From: Burkholderiales bacterium UBA1834 | GTDB lineage: Bacteria; Pseudomonadota; Gammaproteobacteria; Burkholderiales; Burkholderiaceae_C | NCBI GenBank assembly: GCA_002339015.1 | Contig: DDJC01000065.1 | Location: 18,348-40,087, forward strand | Reading direction: 5' to 3' | Length of the DNA: 21,740 bases | Part shown: in pieces, positions 14,960 through 21,740 of the stretch | How positions within the stretch are numbered: position 1 is the first letter of the stretch | How the letters are laid out: each line of letters opens with the position of its first letter | Translations under genes and position numbers: made by a program | Notes under the pieces: generated by a model | The model's database searches: none | What the model was told of the DNA's origin: nothing | Seen by the model: only the letters and a program-made list of their open reading frames with translations

Positions 14960-14983
14960 CCCCCGATTGTCTCAGGGGATGAC
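14955..14983 (-). promoter_or_regulatory. Inverted repeat enclosing the rlmD start codon
   Basis: GTCATCCCC (minus-strand arm 14983-14975) and GGGGATGAC (14963-14955) pair perfectly over 9 bp with an 11-nt loop. The rlmD ATG (14959-14957) is part of the second arm, so a longer transcript coming from nlpD would hide the start codon. A -10-like GACAAT in the loop (14971-14966) ends 6 nt before the ATG, so a transcript starting there would be leaderless and could not form the stem. Confidence 0.45.
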
Positions 14984-15029
14984 GGCTCTTTCATGGCCCG
15001 GCCCGAGGCGGGCGTGGCACCGTACAGGA

Positions 15030-15992
15030 TCAGCGCGCGGGCAGCGACTTGGCCGGGTCGATCGGCTTGCCCTGCTTGCGCACCTCGAAATGCAGTTGCA
15101 CGCGATCGGCGTCGGTACTGCCCATCTCGGCGATCTTCTGGCCTTTGCGCACGGCCTGGTCTTCCTTGACCAGCAGCGTCTGGTTGTGAGCGTAGGCGGT
15201 GAGGTACTGCGCGTTGTGTTTGATGATGATCAGGTTGCCATAGCCACGCAGGCCGGAGCCGGCATACACCACGCGGCCATCGGCGGCAGCGAAGACCGGA
15301 TCACCCGCCTTGCCCCCCAGCACCAGCCCCTTGCGCTTGCCTTCTTCGAAGCTGCCCAGCACAGGGCCCGAGGCGGGCCATTGCCAAGCAGGCTCATCGG
15401 CATCGCGGTCTGTGGAAGCAGCAACCGGGGCTGCGGCCGGTGCGGATGCCGTGGCTTCCGTCGTGCCAGAGGCCGGCTTAGCGGCACTGCTGGCGGCCGA
15501 GGCCGTGCTGCTGCCCGCGGCGGCGGGCAAGGGCTTGGCATCCAGGCTGCGAGCCTCGACCTTGGAGGTGGTGACGGGCTTGGCCGCCGGCAGCACATTG
15601 CCGCTGGTGGCCGTGGCAGCCGGCGCGGCGGCCTGGGCCGCGGCATCGACCGAGGGCGACACCACGCGCAGCACCTGTCCTACCTCGATCAGGTTGGGAT
15701 TGTCCAGCTGGTTCCAGGCGGCCAGATCGCGCCAGTTCTGCCCGGTCTCGAGGGCCACCCTGATCAGCGTGTCACCCGGCTTGACGGTGTAGTAGCCGGG
15801 TTTGCCGGCGTTTTCTGCGCCCGGGGGCAGGCGGTTGGGGCTCAGGCCCGTGCCGACACGGCCGCGGTCTTCGACCGGCGCCTTGTTGATCGGGGTGGAA
15901 CAGCCGGCGAAAGTGAGTGCTGCCGCCACGGCGGCGAGCAGCTTGTAGATGTTGTGCGTGTGGTGCATGTTGAAGCGAACAAGCCGAGACAT
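15030..15992 (-). CDS. nlpD: NlpD-type lipoprotein: LysM plus degenerate M23 (LytM) domain
   Basis: NlpD is an outer-membrane lipoprotein that activates the septal amidase AmiC during cell separation. From the ATG at 15992 the product is 320 residues. It has a basic N-terminus, a hydrophobic stretch and a lipobox ending FAGC with Cys31, then a LysM domain (about 67-110, YYTVKPGDTLIRVA), a long Ala/Thr/Ser/Pro linker, and an M23 domain (about 215-315). The usual zinc ligands are missing: no HxxxD is seen in the GSFEEGKRKGLVLGG region, and the final HxH reads QLH in VQLHFEV. This is the state expected of an amidase activator, not a hydrolase. The chosen ATG shares one base with the pcm stop (TGATG); an ATG at 15968 is an alternative. 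The gene ends the surE-pcm-nlpD block. Confidence 0.92.
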   Translation of the reverse strand: MSRLVRFNMHHTHNIYKLLAAVAAALTFAGCSTPINKAPVEDRGRVGTGLSPNRLPPGAENAGKPGYYTVKPGDTLIRVALETGQNWRDLAAWNQLDNPNLIEVGQVLRVVSPSVDAAAQAAAPAATATSGNVLPAAKPVTTSKVEARSLDAKPLPAAAGSSTASAASSAAKPASGTTEATASAPAAAPVAASTDRDADEPAWQWPASGPVLGSFEEGKRKGLVLGGKAGDPVFAAADGRVVYAGSGLRGYGNLIIIKHNAQYLTAYAHNQTLLVKEDQAVRKGQKIAEMGSTDADRVQLHFEVRKQGKPIDPAKSLPAR

Positions 15993-16840
15993 CACGTCGT
16001 GCCTGATTTTAGAGGTACGAAGAGCACCTGCCCGGCCGTGGCCTGCTGCAGTTGCCCATTGGGCAGGCGGTCCACGATGGTCAGGATCTGTGTGCCGGTC
16101 CTGGGGTCTTCCATGGGGGCAACCAGGCGCCCGCCCGGGGCCAACTGGTCCAGCCACGCCGGAGGCAAGGCAGCGCCACCCGCCGCAGCGATGATGGTGT
16201 CGTAGGGCGCATTGGGCGCATGGCCGAGCATGCCGTCACCATACACCAGCCGCACGTCCTGCCAGCCAGGCAGGCCGGCCCGAAGCCGATCAAGGTTGGT
16301 GCGGGCCTTCAGGTGCAGATCGCGCAGGCGTTCGATCGACACGACACGCCGTGACAGACAAGAGAGCAAGGCCGCCTGATAACCGCAGCCCGTGCCGATG
16401 TCCAGGCACTGCCCCAGCGGGAAGGCCGCCTCGGGTGCCACGCCGGGGCGAGTGCACAGCAACTCGATCATCGAACCGATCACCGACGGCTTGGAGATGG
16501 TCTGACCCAGCCCGATGGGCAGGCTGGTGTCCTCGTAGGCCTGGTTGACCAGGGCCGAATCCACGAACCAGTGCCGGGGAATGGTACCGAAGGCCTGCAG
16601 CAGCCGCGGGTTGCGAATCCCATCGGCCTGCAGGCGCTCGACCATGCGGCGCTGCACGGCGCGGGAATCCATGCCCAGGCCCTGCGGTGTGTTCAGGCGC
16701 TGGCGGTCACGGGCGGCCTGCTCCAGCGGTGCCTGCGGGCGCAGCAGTTCACGCGCGGGTGCCTGCTTGGCGGGAGCAGCCACGCGGTCCAGGCTCAGCG
16801 GAAAACGCCGGGTGCGCTGACCGCCAGGCGGCGTGCTCAT
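15992..16840 (-). CDS. pcm: Protein-L-isoaspartate O-methyltransferase
   Basis: Pcm repairs age-damaged proteins by methylating L-isoaspartyl residues with S-adenosylmethionine. The catalytic region shows IPRHWFVDSALVNQAYED, GQTISKP (112-118) and the SAM-binding LDIGTGCGYQAALL (146-159), all diagnostic. The protein is 282 residues against about 208 in E. coli, because of a 56-residue Arg/Pro/Gln-rich extension before M57 (MDSRAVQRRMVERLQ), which resembles the usual family start. I keep the long start because its ATG overlaps the surE stop as ATGA, but initiation at the internal Met57 (about 16672) is possible. Its stop overlaps the nlpD start by one base. Identification is firm. Confidence 0.93.
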   Translation of the reverse strand: MSTPPGGQRTRRFPLSLDRVAAPAKQAPARELLRPQAPLEQAARDRQRLNTPQGLGMDSRAVQRRMVERLQADGIRNPRLLQAFGTIPRHWFVDSALVNQAYEDTSLPIGLGQTISKPSVIGSMIELLCTRPGVAPEAAFPLGQCLDIGTGCGYQAALLSCLSRRVVSIERLRDLHLKARTNLDRLRAGLPGWQDVRLVYGDGMLGHAPNAPYDTIIAAAGGAALPPAWLDQLAPGGRLVAPMEDPRTGTQILTIVDRLPNGQLQQATAGQVLFVPLKSGTT

Positions 16841-17610
16841 GCGGCAGCGCCTTCGCCGCCGGGCGGCGTGCCCACCCAGTCCCGCCAGCGCGGCAGGGTG
16901 GCGTGATCGGTCATGTCCACCTGCAGCGGGGTGATGGACACCCCACCTGCGCGGGTAATCTGGAAATCGGTGCCATCACCTTCATCACGCGCCTCGCCAG
17001 CCGGGCCGATCCAGTAGATGGGCTCGCCGCGCGGGTTGCTGGTGGCGATGGCCGGACGGCTGGCGTGGCGGCGCCCGAGGCGGGTGATCTGCCAGGGAGC
17101 CTGCTCGCAATCAGGGATCGCCGGGATGTTCACGTTGAGCAGCCAGGCGCCCGTGCCGGGCGGGCGGGCCAGCACATGCTCGACCACACGGCGAGCCACC
17201 TTCGCGGCGGGCTCCAGGTGGGTCCAGCCCTTGTCGGTGAGCGAGAACGCGATGGCAGGAATCCCGAACAGAAAGCCCTCGGTGGCCGCGGCCACGGTGC
17301 CGGAATAGAGCGTGTCGTCGCCCATGTTGGCGCCGTTGTTGATTCCGGACAACACCAGATCAGGGGTTTCGATCAGGCCCGACGTGAGGGCCAGATGGAC
17401 GGAATCGGAGGGTGTTCCTGTAACAAAACGAAAACCATTGCGGGCCGTGTGAACGGTGAGCGGCTGATGCAATGTCAGGGAATTGGAGGTCCCGCTGGCG
17501 TTGCGCTCTGGGGCGAAGACATCGATATGGCCCAGCCCTTCGCAGGCCTGCACGAGGGCTTCCAGACCTGGGGCCAGGTAACCATCGTCGTTGGCGATCA
17601 AGATACGCAT
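16837..17610 (-). CDS. surE: 5'/3'-nucleotidase SurE
   Basis: SurE is a metal-dependent phosphatase that dephosphorylates nucleoside monophosphates and is linked to stationary-phase survival. The 257-residue protein begins MRILIANDDGYLAPGLEAL, with metal ligands Asp8 and Asp9. It continues with the phosphate-site segment APERNASGTSNSLT and the ligand-bearing SGINNGANMGDDTLYSGTV. Length matches E. coli (about 253). The ATG at 17610 is where family similarity starts; upstream in-frame sequence looks non-coding and spans the divergent promoter region. A TACAAT hexamer ends just 6 nt upstream of the ATG and no Shine-Dalgarno sequence is present, so the mRNA may be leaderless. It heads the coupled surE-pcm-nlpD block and is divergent from a response-regulator gene. 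Confidence 0.95.
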   Translation of the reverse strand: MRILIANDDGYLAPGLEALVQACEGLGHIDVFAPERNASGTSNSLTLHQPLTVHTARNGFRFVTGTPSDSVHLALTSGLIETPDLVLSGINNGANMGDDTLYSGTVAAATEGFLFGIPAIAFSLTDKGWTHLEPAAKVARRVVEHVLARPPGTGAWLLNVNIPAIPDCEQAPWQITRLGRRHASRPAIATSNPRGEPIYWIGPAGEARDEGDGTDFQITRAGGVSITPLQVDMTDHATLPRWRDWVGTPPGGEGAAA

Positions 17611-17616
17611 GGGCAC

Positions 17617-17622
17617 ATTGTA
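17617..17622 (-). promoter_or_regulatory. Candidate -10 element of surE
   Basis: TACAAT on the minus strand matches 5 of 6 consensus bases. The start site expected 6-7 nt downstream coincides with the A of the surE ATG at 17610, which implies a leaderless mRNA. The -35 region is not convincing. Confidence 0.4.
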
Positions 17623-17821
17623 GGCGGGCAGACACGTTCTTCGGTGACGGCCCCTCTTGGGGGTCTGTCGCATTGGCGCGCGCCGGACGATAATGGGCCC
17701 GGTTTCGTTTCGGTTGGAAACAGGGGGCCTCCCCCCGGCAAGGTGCGGCATCAGCATCGTTCGGGCGCAGCGTTTTCAACCCAGGGGGCCTGTTCAGTTG
17801 GCGCCTCCTCGGGAGCAAGTC

Positions 17822-18568
17822 ATGGCGGTCAAAGTACTGATTCTTGAAGACAACCCCGTTGCACGGGGTTTCTTGTGTCGCGTGGTTCGAGAGAGCTTCA
17901 GCGACGTGAGCAGCATCACCGAAGCTGGTGACCTGGAAGCCGTGCGGCGCCTGCTGGGGCATGCCGCAGGGCAGCGCGCGGCAGCCTCGGCCGATCCTTA
18001 CCAGCTCATCCTGGTCGATCTGGAGTTGCCCGACGGCAGCGGGCTGGAGTTGCTGACGGAGCTGGCGAACTACCCGGCCACGCGCATCGTCACCACGCTC
18101 TATTCTGACGACGAGCACCTGTTCCCGGCGCTGCAGTGCGGCGCCGACGGCTACCTGCTCAAGGAGGACCGCTTCGAGGTGCTGGTCGAAGAGCTGCAGA
18201 AGATCGTGCGCGGTCAGCCACCGCTGTCGCCCGCCATCGCACGGCGCCTGCTCACGCACTTCCGCACCGGCGAGGGCTTTCCTGCGCCCGCGTCCAGTGT
18301 GCTGCACACCGGCGGTGGCTCGGTCAGCATGGCCGTGGCGGCAGCGCCCGCAGCCCCTGCCGCACCGATGGACCATGAACGGCTCACGCCACGCGAGAGT
18401 GAAGTGCTGACCTACCTCAGCAAGGGCTTCACGATCAAGGAAATCGCCAACCTGATGGGCATCAAGTGGTTCACCGTGAACGACCACATCAAGTCCATCT
18501 ACAAGAAACTCAACGTTTCCAGCCGCGCTGAGGCGGCCGTGCTCGCCAGCAAGCAGGGCCTGGTGTGA
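17822..18568 (+). CDS. NarL/FixJ-family response regulator with LuxR-type HTH
   Basis: This 248-residue transcription regulator has a receiver domain (about 3-130) with acidic pocket Glu9-Asp10, phosphoacceptor Asp66 in ILVDLELPDG, Thr92 and Lys114 in YLLKED. An Ala/Pro/Gly-rich linker (about 150-186) leads to a LuxR-type helix-turn-helix (188-248, LTPRESEVLTYLSKGFTIKEIANLMGI). All residues needed for phosphorylation are present. The ATG at 17822 is preceded by GGGAG and is where receiver similarity begins; longer in-frame starts run into the intergenic region. It overlaps the next gene by 4 nt (GTGA), so it is made together with its cognate kinase. Targets are unknown. It is not assignable to NarL or UhpA specifically. 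Confidence 0.92.
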   Translation: MAVKVLILEDNPVARGFLCRVVRESFSDVSSITEAGDLEAVRRLLGHAAGQRAAASADPYQLILVDLELPDGSGLELLTELANYPATRIVTTLYSDDEHLFPALQCGADGYLLKEDRFEVLVEELQKIVRGQPPLSPAIARRLLTHFRTGEGFPAPASSVLHTGGGSVSMAVAAAPAAPAAPMDHERLTPRESEVLTYLSKGFTIKEIANLMGIKWFTVNDHIKSIYKKLNVSSRAEAAVLASKQGLV

Positions 18569-20853
18569 CCTCGCCGTCGGGCGCCGGCGATCTCAGCCTC
18601 AGCGATCGGCACGGCCCCACCACCCTCGACGAAGCCCTTCAAAGCGGCAGCCACCTGCCCCGCTGGATAGGTTGGCGCCTGCGCCTGCTGGTGGGTGTGA
18701 TCCTGGGGGGCTGCGTGCTGGTGTTCGCGCTGGCGCAATGGCTCACTGTGCAGCCCCGCCTGCCCGTGACGCTCAAGGCCGCGCCCGAAGGCTCGGTCAA
18801 GATCGTGACCGCCACCACACCCACACTGCAGCGCCTGGAAGGCCACGCGATCGAAGGCGTGCGGGTCGAGCAGACCTTATCCGGCGGCTCGGCGACCGTG
18901 CTGGAAGCCCCCATCGAGCTCCTGGCCCTGCAGCACAGCGCCCGCTGGATCCCGGATGCCAGGGCCCGCGAACACTATGCGGCGCTGCACCGCCGGCTGG
19001 CCGCTGCGGCCGCCATGCTGCCCCCCGGGGGGGGCGTCGTGGTGCTGGAGCTGGTCAATGCGCCGGATGAGCCGGTGCTGGTGGCGCAGCGTGGCTGGAG
19101 TGGCCTGACGCCCCTGTTTTGGATGCTGTCAGCACTGGCCCTGGTCGTGACGGGCGTGGGCGCCGTGGTCTTCCTGGCCGGGCCGCAGTGGCGCAACGCG
19201 GCCTTCGCCCTGCTGGCCCTGACCCAGGGCGCGCACCTGCTGCTGATCGCCGCCGAATCCAATCTGGACCTGTTCATGCCGGTGTGGTTCGTGGACCTTG
19301 ATGCCAGCCTGCGCACAGGGCTGGACATCGTGTCCGCCGCGGCCATGATCCAGGTGGCCGTACTGCACCCGCGGCGGCTGCGCGGCTGGGGCCTGGTCGC
19401 GCTGGGGGGCTGGGCGGCGGCCGTGGCGGTGGGGCTGGCCCTGTCCTACCTCACGCCGGCCTGGCACTGGTGGTGGGTGCAGGGCAGCTGTGCCCTGCTG
19501 GTGCTGGCCGCCATCTGCTTCATGACGCTGACCTACAGGCAGGCGCCGCACCCCTTCACGCTGGTGCTGCGGCGCTTCACCAGCATCACGCTGGGCAGCT
19601 GGATCCTGCTGAGCGTGGCCGTGACCATGGCCACCACACGCCCGGACATGCAACTCAACGTCACCACCTTCGGGGTGATGACCTGGCATGTGTTCTTCGC
19701 CTCTCAATTGCTGCTGTCGCCCTACCTGTCGCGCTCCAAACAGATCCTGCAGGAGTTCTCGCTGCTGGCGGCCTCCAGCACGGTGGCCGCCTCGCTGGAC
19801 CTGCTCTTCGTGGCGGTGTTCTCGCTGGGGCAGTTCACGTCGATGACGCTGTCGCTGTTCCTGTCCTTCGGCGTATACCTCAGCATCCGCCGCTGGGTGA
19901 TGACCAACGTGCTCAGCCGCGACCCCATCACCACCGAGCGACTGTTCGAGCGCCTGTACCGGATTGCCCGCGAGCTGGAGCGCCGCCCCGACCGGCTCGA
20001 CGACCTGATGGCCCGCCTGATGCGCGAGCTGTTCGACCCGATCGAGATCAGCCTGGTGCAAGGCGATGTGCCCACCACGGCGCTGCGAGGCAACGGCGGG
20101 ATCCTGCTGGTCCCGCTGCCCCATCTGTCCCATACCGAGGGCTGCACCAAGGTGTTCGTGCTCAAGCACGCGGACAAGGGTCGGCGCCTGTTCACCTCGG
20201 AAGATGCCCGCCTGGCCGATCGCATTGTCGAGCAGCTGCACCGCGTGCTCACCTTCGACCGCGCGGTGGAGCGCGGCCGCAGCGAGGAGCGCATGCGCCT
20301 GGCGCAGGATCTGCACGACGACATCGGCGCGCGCCTGCTCACCTTGATGTACCAGGCCCCCAACCCCGAGATCGAGGACTACATCCGCCACACGCTGCAG
20401 GATCTGAAGACGCTCACGCGCGGGCTGGCCGTGCAGACCCACACCCTGAGTGATGCAGCCAGCGAATGGAAACGTGACCTCAGCCACCGACTGCATGTGG
20501 CGCGCTGCGAGCTGGACTGGCAGTTCACGCAGGACGAGGATGTCGAGCTCACCGTGGTGCAGTGGTCTGCGCTGACCCGCATCCTGCGCGAGCTGGTCAA
20601 CAACACCATCAGCCACGCCAAGGCCAACCGCGTCCGGGTGGCGCTGACCTTCAAGGATGATCGGTTGACGCTCTCGGTGACGGACAACGGCCTGGGCCGA
20701 TCCCCTGAATCCTGGTCGCACGGGCTGGGCCTGGGTGGCGTGCGCAAGCGAACCAAGCAGTTGGGCGGCACGGTGACCTGGCACGAGCTGGAGCCTCACG
20801 GCATCGGCTGCGAGGTGGTGGTGGAGCAGTTTTCGGCGCCTGTGCCGGGCTGA
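18565..20853 (+). CDS. Polytopic sensor histidine kinase (HisKA_3 type), GTG start
   Basis: This 762-residue partner kinase of the preceding regulator has one membrane span (about 39-61), then a roughly 120-residue periplasmic region without a domain I recognise. A cluster of about eight spans follows (184-206, 211-231, 253-268, 274-297, 304-323, 340-357, 368-388 and 400-441). A GAF-like linker (about 460-575) leads to the HisKA_3 H-box EERMRLAQDLHDDIGARLL with phosphoacceptor His584. The HATPase domain has the N-box ELVNNTISHA at 676-685 and DNGLGRSPE with GLGLGGVRKR after it. The layout resembles 7TM-type sensors (7TMR-DISM-like), but I cannot confirm the periplasmic fold. The start GTG at 18565 overlaps the regulator stop (GTGA). 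The stimulus is unknown. Confidence 0.9.
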   Translation: MTSPSGAGDLSLSDRHGPTTLDEALQSGSHLPRWIGWRLRLLVGVILGGCVLVFALAQWLTVQPRLPVTLKAAPEGSVKIVTATTPTLQRLEGHAIEGVRVEQTLSGGSATVLEAPIELLALQHSARWIPDARAREHYAALHRRLAAAAAMLPPGGGVVVLELVNAPDEPVLVAQRGWSGLTPLFWMLSALALVVTGVGAVVFLAGPQWRNAAFALLALTQGAHLLLIAAESNLDLFMPVWFVDLDASLRTGLDIVSAAAMIQVAVLHPRRLRGWGLVALGGWAAAVAVGLALSYLTPAWHWWWVQGSCALLVLAAICFMTLTYRQAPHPFTLVLRRFTSITLGSWILLSVAVTMATTRPDMQLNVTTFGVMTWHVFFASQLLLSPYLSRSKQILQEFSLLAASSTVAASLDLLFVAVFSLGQFTSMTLSLFLSFGVYLSIRRWVMTNVLSRDPITTERLFERLYRIARELERRPDRLDDLMARLMRELFDPIEISLVQGDVPTTALRGNGGILLVPLPHLSHTEGCTKVFVLKHADKGRRLFTSEDARLADRIVEQLHRVLTFDRAVERGRSEERMRLAQDLHDDIGARLLTLMYQAPNPEIEDYIRHTLQDLKTLTRGLAVQTHTLSDAASEWKRDLSHRLHVARCELDWQFTQDEDVELTVVQWSALTRILRELVNNTISHAKANRVRVALTFKDDRLTLSVTDNGLGRSPESWSHGLGLGGVRKRTKQLGGTVTWHELEPHGIGCEVVVEQFSAPVPG

Positions 20854-20876
20854 ACGCGGCCCTCAGCCGTGGAGGC

Positions 20877-21740
20877 TCAGATCTCCCACTGCGGGGTGTT
20901 GCGAAGCACTTCGTCGAGCGTGGTGACACCTTCGGCCACCTTCATGACGCCGCCCAGGCGCAGGGGCTTGAGACCTTCCTGCACGGCCTGCTGGCGAAGG
21001 CGCGCCATGTCCACGGTGGGGTGCATGGTCTGGCGGATGGCCTCGCTGAGCGGCAGCAGCTCATACAGGCCCACACGGCCCTTGTAGCCCGTCATGCGGC
21101 ACTCGAGGCAGCCCACGGGCTTGTAGGGGCGCGGCGTGCCGTTCAGGCGCCAGGGCTTGATGGTTTCGGTCAGCATCTCGGCGGTGAGGGATTCGTCCGG
21201 CTTCTTGCAGGCCACGCACAGGGTACGCACCAGGCGCTGCGCCAGCACGCCGATCACGGTGGCGCTGATCAGGTAGGCCGGCACGCCGATGTCGACCAGC
21301 CGCGTCACGGCCGAGGCGGCATCGTTGGTGTGCAAGGTGGAGAACACCAAGTGCCCCGTGAGGGACGACTGGATCGCCATGTCGGCGGTTTCGCGGTCGC
21401 GGATTTCGCCGACCATGATGATGTCCGGGTCCTGCCGCATCAACGCACGCACCCCCTCGGCGAAGCCCAGGTCGATGTTGGGCTGCACCTGGGTCTGGTT
21501 GAAGGAGGGCTCGATCATTTCGATCGGGTCCTCGACCGTGCAGACGTTGACCTCTTCGGTGGCCAGGCGCTTGAGGGTGGAGTACAGCGTGGTCGTCTTG
21601 CCCGAGCCCGTGGGGCCGGTGACCAGGATGATGCCGTGCGAGCGGCCGACCAGCTGTTCCCAGATCGCCAGCTCCTGCGGGGCGAAACCCAGCGCATCGA
21701 AGGTCTTGAGGGTGTTGTCCGGGTCGAAGATGCGCATCAC
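20877..21740 (-). CDS. GspE/PilB-family type II secretion or type IV pilus ATPase, C-terminal part (runs off the right edge)
   Basis: These cytoplasmic hexameric ATPases drive pseudopilus or pilus assembly. The 287 visible residues hold the whole catalytic half: Walker A GPTGSGKT (42-49), Asp box TVEDPIEM, Walker B region DPDIIMVGEIRDRETA (103-118), His box STLHTNDAASAVTRL, and a zinc-type tetracysteine C174-x2-C177 ... C210-x2-C213. The last separates GspE/PilB from the retraction ATPase PilT. The first codon shown here is internal; the N-terminal domain lies outside the window. It converges with the kinase gene, the stops being only 23 nt apart, with no terminator visible. GspE versus PilB cannot be decided without the N-terminus and further neighbours. 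Confidence 0.92.
   Translation of the reverse strand: MMRIFDPDNTLKTFDALGFAPQELAIWEQLVGRSHGIILVTGPTGSGKTTTLYSTLKRLATEEVNVCTVEDPIEMIEPSFNQTQVQPNIDLGFAEGVRALMRQDPDIIMVGEIRDRETADMAIQSSLTGHLVFSTLHTNDAASAVTRLVDIGVPAYLISATVIGVLAQRLVRTLCVACKKPDESLTAEMLTETIKPWRLNGTPRPYKPVGCLECRMTGYKGRVGLYELLPLSEAIRQTMHPTVDMARLRQQAVQEGLKPLRLGGVMKVAEGVTTLDEVLRNTPQWEI

Noticed and set aside
13529..15169. A 546-codon plus-strand open frame opposite rlmD
   Set aside because: It is antisense to the conserved methyltransferase, with no recognisable domain and no plausible ribosome binding site.
19129..20799. A 556-codon minus-strand open frame opposite the histidine kinase
   Set aside because: It is a shadow frame of a GC-rich gene, dominated by Gln/His/Arg, with no motif.
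1..21740. Defence island, prophage, insertion sequence, CRISPR array or other mobile system
   Set aside because: There are no integrase, transposase, toxin-antitoxin or restriction genes, no regular repeat array, and no obvious shift in base composition; the genes are core functions.

Overview
The window is GC-rich, densely coded chromosomal DNA. The gene content and order point to a betaproteobacterium of the order Burkholderiales: an alaA-hom-thrC-moeA-moaD-moaE run leading towards clpB, a bcp-phoH pair, and surE-pcm-nlpD next to rlmD. This placement rests on remembered gene order and protein resemblance, not on a database search. I see no mobile element, phage gene, CRISPR array, tRNA or rRNA. 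Nearly everything is core housekeeping, with some unusual regulatory architecture.

Left part (1-9000, almost all minus strand). The window opens inside clpB (N-terminal part only), which has a convincing sigma-32 heat-shock promoter at 722-749. A membrane-anchored diguanylate cyclase follows. Reading in the direction of transcription, alaA (alanine aminotransferase), hom and thrC (homoserine to threonine) lead into the molybdenum cofactor genes moeA, moaD and moaE, and then crcB (fluoride channel). From moeA to crcB the spacing is very tight, with a TGA-2 nt-ATG junction and an ATGA overlap, so these are probably one transcription unit. A strong hairpin lies between thrC and moeA, and a weak terminator between alaA and hom.

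Middle part (9000-13500, plus strand). A small Mth938-like protein and a bacterioferritin comigratory protein-type peroxiredoxin are followed by a 289-nt intergenic stretch. That stretch holds a very good intrinsic terminator only 36 nt upstream of a PIN-PhoH ATPase gene. A short His/Cys-rich reading frame runs through the terminator, so the layout could be a transcription attenuator. After phoH and its own terminator come a phasin-like protein, a CsaA/YgjH-type tRNA-binding protein and a small cysteine-rich CWC protein.

Right part (13500-21740). The minus-strand block surE-pcm-nlpD is tightly coupled and is followed directly by rlmD. The rpoS gene that often follows nlpD in proteobacteria is absent here. 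Divergent from surE is a translationally coupled two-component pair: a NarL-type response regulator and a polytopic histidine kinase. Convergent with the kinase, at the right edge, is the C-terminal part of a GspE/PilB-type secretion or pilus ATPase.

I found no clearly new multi-gene system. The most interesting signals are the terminator and short ORF ahead of phoH, the absent rpoS, a hairpin that encloses the rlmD start codon, and a recurrent -10-like hexamer 6-7 nt before start codons, which suggests leaderless transcripts.
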